Origin: Omphiscola glabra
Lineage: Eukaryota > Mollusca > Gastropoda > Lymnaeidae
Length of the DNA stretch: 64,000 nt
Direction of reading: 5' to 3'
Assembly (NCBI GenBank): GCA_964017045.1
Contig: OZ024811.1
Span: 8,891,674-8,955,673 of the forward strand
Shown here one piece after another: positions 49,201 to 55,200 of this stretch. The notes under the pieces are model-generated. The model was given only the letters and a program-made list of their open reading frames with translations, made no database searches and was not told where the DNA came from. Position 1 is the first letter of the stretch. Each line of letters starts with the position of its first letter. Position numbers and translations under genes: made by a program.

Positions 49201-52200
49201 AGAACCTGCTCAGTACATGTGAGAGGAGAATCTCATGAAAAAAATATGGTCCAGTGATAGACAATGATGGATGGAGAATCCGTTCAAACCAAGAGATTTA
49301 TTAATTACTTGAAGACACGCTTAAAGTCGCAACAAATGAAAAGGGAACACTTTCCGGCACCAGACACCTTAAGAGGCAGACAGCTCACATGTCGACCAAG
49401 ATTGAGATGAAATGAGGATGTAGAGAAGGTGTACAGCTGTATAAGATGGTCTGCACCTGAATCTCTTCAAAAACGTATTTCTAAACATGTATATTGCGCT
49501 CTTCAACACAGTCCTTACTGAGGGTTCCCAGTGTGGATGGAAACAGAAAGAAATCATACGAAGCTCTCTCTCTTTTGAAGCTATTGCGCCTAAATTATGG
49601 GACAACTTGCCTCAATCTATGAGGGAAATTGAAAATGATAGAAAGTCATTTAAGAAACATTTAAAGACTTTTTTCTTTAAATAGATTTTATGACACTAGA
49701 GTGCTGTGATCATTTTAAAATAGCATAGATAAAACACTATAAAAATATTCAATCAATCAAAAAAATCAGCAGAGGGTCCGCCCATGGAGGCGGAAAGTCA
49801 TAGATTGATCCAAATGGAAGAAGTGATGGAGCAGGCCAGGGATCTTATGGGCTGTATCGCCACTGATGATGATGATAAGGATGGAAATGTTTTTTTTAAA
49901 ACTTTATAAACAATTTAATGTTTCACATGACAAACTACAAAACTTTGATTTTATAAATCATCTAACCTCCTCAAGAAGTCTTGATCAATTTGCTCTGTTG
50001 TCATTGCTTGCTGGACAGCCAGGTCATTTCTTTTATTTCTGGCTTTGATGCTGTCTCTACCTGTAGGAAGGACAAGGCTGCTGTACGTACAAGTACCCAT
50101 GGTAAGTTGTTTGCAATAAAATAAGAAAAGGATAAGTTAATGTAGACAGTACAAATACATCAATAATTGGATTGTGTGTATTTTGTACACTTTCACTCTG
50201 GTCAGGGTAACGTAAAAATGTTTTGAATACTTTTACAGGTTAATTTAAAGATTGTTTTTTACATTTTTGTAATGAAAAGGGTATTGCATTTTTGTGTTCA
50301 CTATCTCTCTGCATAGTGTAATGCCAAACATGAGGGAAAACATAATCAAAATATATACACAATTTATCAAAATAACGAAAGACAAATCAAACTACCTATC
50401 AACAATAACAACGACCTATCAACAACCTTAAAAGGTCTATCAACAGCCTTCCAATGACCTATCAACAACCTACCAACGACATATCAACAAACCATCGACC
50501 AACTCATCCACCAATCCATTGACCAACCTACCTGTTTTAAGATGGGCTTTGGTCAGACAAGCGTACAACCGTTCGTAATCAATTCCTTGAGAATCTTCAT
50601 AAATCTCTGAGATCATTGTGAGTGCTCTTTGACTGATTCGGATCTGGTTCTCCTGTGGGTGGGGTAAAAAATATCGTGAGTCAAGTAAAATATGTCGTTG
50701 GTGTAAAATATGTCATGGTTAGGTTAAAATAGATGGGGTAAAATATGTCGTGGGTAGTGTAAAATATTTAGTGGGTGGTGTAAAAATCTGTCGTGGGTAG
50801 AGTAAAATCTTTATTGGATAGTGCAAAATATGTCGGTAGTCTAAAATATGTCGTGCGTGGGTTAAAGTTGTGTAAAAAGAGTGCGTTTAGGGTGAGTTTT
50901 TGTTTGTTTTGCGTTAGATAAACTGTGCTTTTGGTAAAATAAGGATTCATTTAAAGTAAATTATGTGGCGCTGTCAGGGTAAAAACTTGGGGGTAAGATA
51001 TAGTATGACAAGGGTAGAAAATAATGCGGGTAATATCAGATATAATTTCTTTCTTAACATCCATGACGCATGTGGTGGAGTCATATACACCCTTCAGTTA
51101 TCCATTATGTATCAATAGATTACCGGTCATGTACCTGAATCATCTTCTTGTATGCTACATGACATCTGACTGTTGAAAAGTTTTTTTACAGGTATCTTTA
51201 AATAATCTAAAAGTGTAGTACCTATTACCTGCTCGCTTGTTACCTATCATCGACCTGTATGTTACCCATCTACCTGTATCAACCTAGCATATACATCTAT
51301 GTTACTTATCATCTACATGTATGTTAATTATCACCTAACTGTATTAAATTGTCGTATACCTGCATATTACCTATTATCTATACCCTGTTATATACGTTTC
51401 GTCTACGTGTATTTTACATATCACATGCCTGTATGGTACCTATTATCTATCCAAATCTTCCATATCATCTACATACTTTCGTTCCATTCACTGATCTTCA
51501 TTTTCGTTAGAGACTTTTGACCTTTCTTATTATTTTTTGTTTTTGGTCAATCTTCAGGAAGGTTTGCATTTGTAATTTATCTAATCACAATGAAAGCTTG
51601 ATGTAAATTGTTTGATTGCACACATTTTTGTATGTCGCATTAATCTACCATTAAGAACCTACATCTCACAATCCGTCCTGCCACAAGATGTGACTCAATG
51701 ATACACCGAACGCCTTGCTACCCGAGCTAAACCTTTGCTATCCCAGCCAAACCCTTGCTACCCGAGCTAAACCTTTGCTATCCCAGTCTAACCCTTGCTA
51801 CCCGAGCTAAACCTTTGCTATCCCAGCCAAACCCTTGCTACCCGAGCTAAACCTTTGCTATCCCAGCCTAACCCTTGCTAACCGAGCTAAACCTTTGCTA
51901 TCCCACTATTCTAATGAAAAAAACAAAAACTCAAAAAAAGATTCTCCAAACAGAAAACAATATTATTATGTGAAAGTGAATCAAAACAAATTTCCATTTC
52001 TTTGGATCAATAAAAGTTTATAAATTTATCTTATCTTCTACCTGTTTTCTTAACTATAATCTACCTGGCATCTTACTTATCTTCTACCTGTAAAGAAGCT
52101 TGGATATCCTTGAAAGAAACCCTGTTGTCGACGTTGCTATAGTGACGTAGACTCATCCTTAGTGCCCGTAATCGTTGCCTACTACAATCTGCCAGAAGTA

Positions 52201-55200
52201 GTTCTAGGCATGCGCAGAGTTTCTCTTCCGGGTCGGAGCTTTCTGTTTCCTTGATGTCTGCTTCGTGTTTGTCAGCGAGTGAGATCAGATTTGGAAAAGC
52301 AAAAATTAATAGATTTCATAATTTGAAAAACTAAAATGTCAGCCCTCATTAATTAAACCTCAGATTTATTAACGTACTCTGGCAACTCATTTTGTGCCCA
52401 GCGAAACTGAAATAAGTTTTCATTATTTTACTATATATTTAATATCACAAAAATAACCTATTTCCACTGTTGACTTGAAGTAATTTACCACGACAGAAGA
52501 CAAATAAAATTTTATGAAAATCCCTTTTGTTTTTCTTTCTATTATTTGGTTCAAAACAAACAATTTGTTTTCCTTATTTAAAATACTCCACATATTCTTA
52601 AAGAAGCGTATTTTTTGCAGTTTGTAAACAATGTTGTTTTCAAAACATAATTTAATAAAATATATAACACTAGATATAGCCCGCCAAATATTGGTAGCAG
52701 CAATGCGTGAACTTCCCATCTACTAAAGTTACTTGACAAAATATGAAATCAAGTAACTCACATTTAAGAACCCCAATTTTTTCTACACCCCTTCCCTCCA
52801 TAATACGTCACTGCACACTTTTTATTTCACACCCATGAACTATATTAAATATTCTGATGTCCCAGCAACTATTAAACCGAATATTTTTTACACCATACTT
52901 AAATTGAGACGATTTCATTTTCCGAGAAGAGAATATTACGAGTCAAGCGCAATTGCGTTCTATAAAAAAAATATCATTTAGCGCAGTTTTTGGGAATTAT
53001 ATTTGCGCGCTATTAAACTCATTATTGAGCCATACTTTCTTTCAAACATTTAGAATTATTTAATTTGAAATATAATCTCAATACAAAGTTCGCTTATTAG
53101 GAAGCAGTCCATTAGGGAGCAGTCCACAAGTTTTTCCAGAAGCGTAATATATATAAGAGGTATTTTTGAAAAATAAAATACAATAAAATACGTTTTTAAA
53201 AAACAAAATATAAGCTCTAGAGACCGTCCGAATTTTGGCTTCGGTTTCGGCGCCGAAAGTTGCCATTTGATCACTTTCGGCATAGTCGGTCGAAACAGGA
53301 ATGTTAACTTTCGGTTTAACTTCGGTTTCGGTCGAAACAGAAATGTTAAATTTTGGTTTAATTTTGGTTTTGGCTGAATGTGACTGAGGTTTTCGGTAAT
53401 CTACCAGAAGTCAGACGGTCTGTCTGTCTCTAGGCCGGCAATCCGATATTCCTTATTGTTCGACGTTTGGTGTCATCGTATGTTACATGACCAATACTCT
53501 GAGAAAACTGCTCACAGCTGCATGACGACCTACTAGTCCTTTATTTCCAAAAATTAAATTTCAATTAGGCCTAGACAAAGGTAAACAGTTTTGTTTAAAG
53601 AAAACTACGGGAATGTTAATATTTATGTCATTATTTTTGTTTTAATTTTGTTCAAAAATGAAATTTGGAACCCTGGGTTAATTCAATTCCTTCATTTGTG
53701 ATATTCCTTTTGATTTATCAATATCATGCTCATCAATGTCATAGGCAAAGGTGAATAATATTGAATTATCCCAAGTAATGGTAATATTTCCACTATTATT
53801 TTTGCTTTATTTTAAAAAATAAAATAAAAATGAAGGCAACTTAGGCTTTTTCAATTCATTCATTTATTAAAATTCATCATTATCATGCTCATAAACATTG
53901 TTATTGACAAAAAAACGCGTATGCATGTATCACGGGTTCGTTTAATAATTATGCATTAGATCTACTGAAGACCTGTTTACTTTTATGATTTTGGCGACCA
54001 ATTTAGATGTGTTTTGCGATTTTCCGCCGAGACTTGTCAGAACAAAAATTTTTAGAGACCCGGTTAAAAAATATATTTTCCCCCCACCAGTGGGGATGAG
54101 GAAGGTTGGTGACCGAACGAAATAATTACGTCACCAGCACAGAAAGACTAATGTGTTGGTACTAGGCTAAATATTAATACAGCGATATCTTGACAGCTAT
54201 TTATGAAAACCTAAAGGCATTTAGTATGACGATAAATGCGAAACATGGTGGTGATATTTTTTATATTTTACAGCATTAATAATTGATATTTAGGTGACAA
54301 TTGGCTCTATTAGAACCAAAATAATTGTTGTAGATATATAATATATGTCTAGGTAGCGTTGTAATTATTTTATAAAAACAAAGTGTACTCAAGGGTCTAT
54401 TGTGCATGAATTTCGACCGCCCCTCCCCCTCGGCCCAAATTTTCTCTTACCATTCTACATTAAAATACATGTTGAACAAATTTAAATTAATTTTTAATTA
54501 AAATGGTAAAGCCAAAGTATTCATTAGATGTATATTTATTAATATTCACGATGATCTCATTTTTTCTAAAAAGAATGAAAATATTGATGCTTCCCCCATC
54601 ATTTTTAGATGTATGCCGATTGTATGTGTGAACGAATTTCAAATATCTAAATATTTCGCTATCGGCTTCGGCAGAAAGTCTCGTTAAACTTTTGGTTTCG
54701 GCTTCGAGTTCGGCCAAAAGTCTCGTTAAGCATTTGGTTTCGGCCGAAAGTCATTTTTAACTTTTGGCCTAATTTCGGTTTCATTTGAAACCAGAAAATC
54801 ACTTTCCGTCGGTCTCTAATAAGCTATCAATATTAAATATTATATCCACTTCATTGAATCGAACCTGCGGGCGCTTGTTAGTGGACGTATCGACTATTGA
54901 GTCAAGTTTAAAAAACACAAAGAATTATGTGTGTAGGCACCGAACAGATTCGATAAAAGTTAAGTGAATAACTGGGAAAAATTGACATGAAAAAACAAAA
55001 GGAGCACTTACCAGCTTCACTAAACTCTTCCACTTCTGTCTTTTGTTTCATCTTGTTTCGAATTTTACTGCGTGGCCGCTAAAATAATAGAAGCTTCACT
55101 GACTCGAAAGTGAAATAGGCAGAAGGTGAAGGAGGTAGAATTTGCAGGACATAAAATTCGCAGGAGGTAGAAGTCGCCGCAGGAGATAGAGGTGCAGGGG

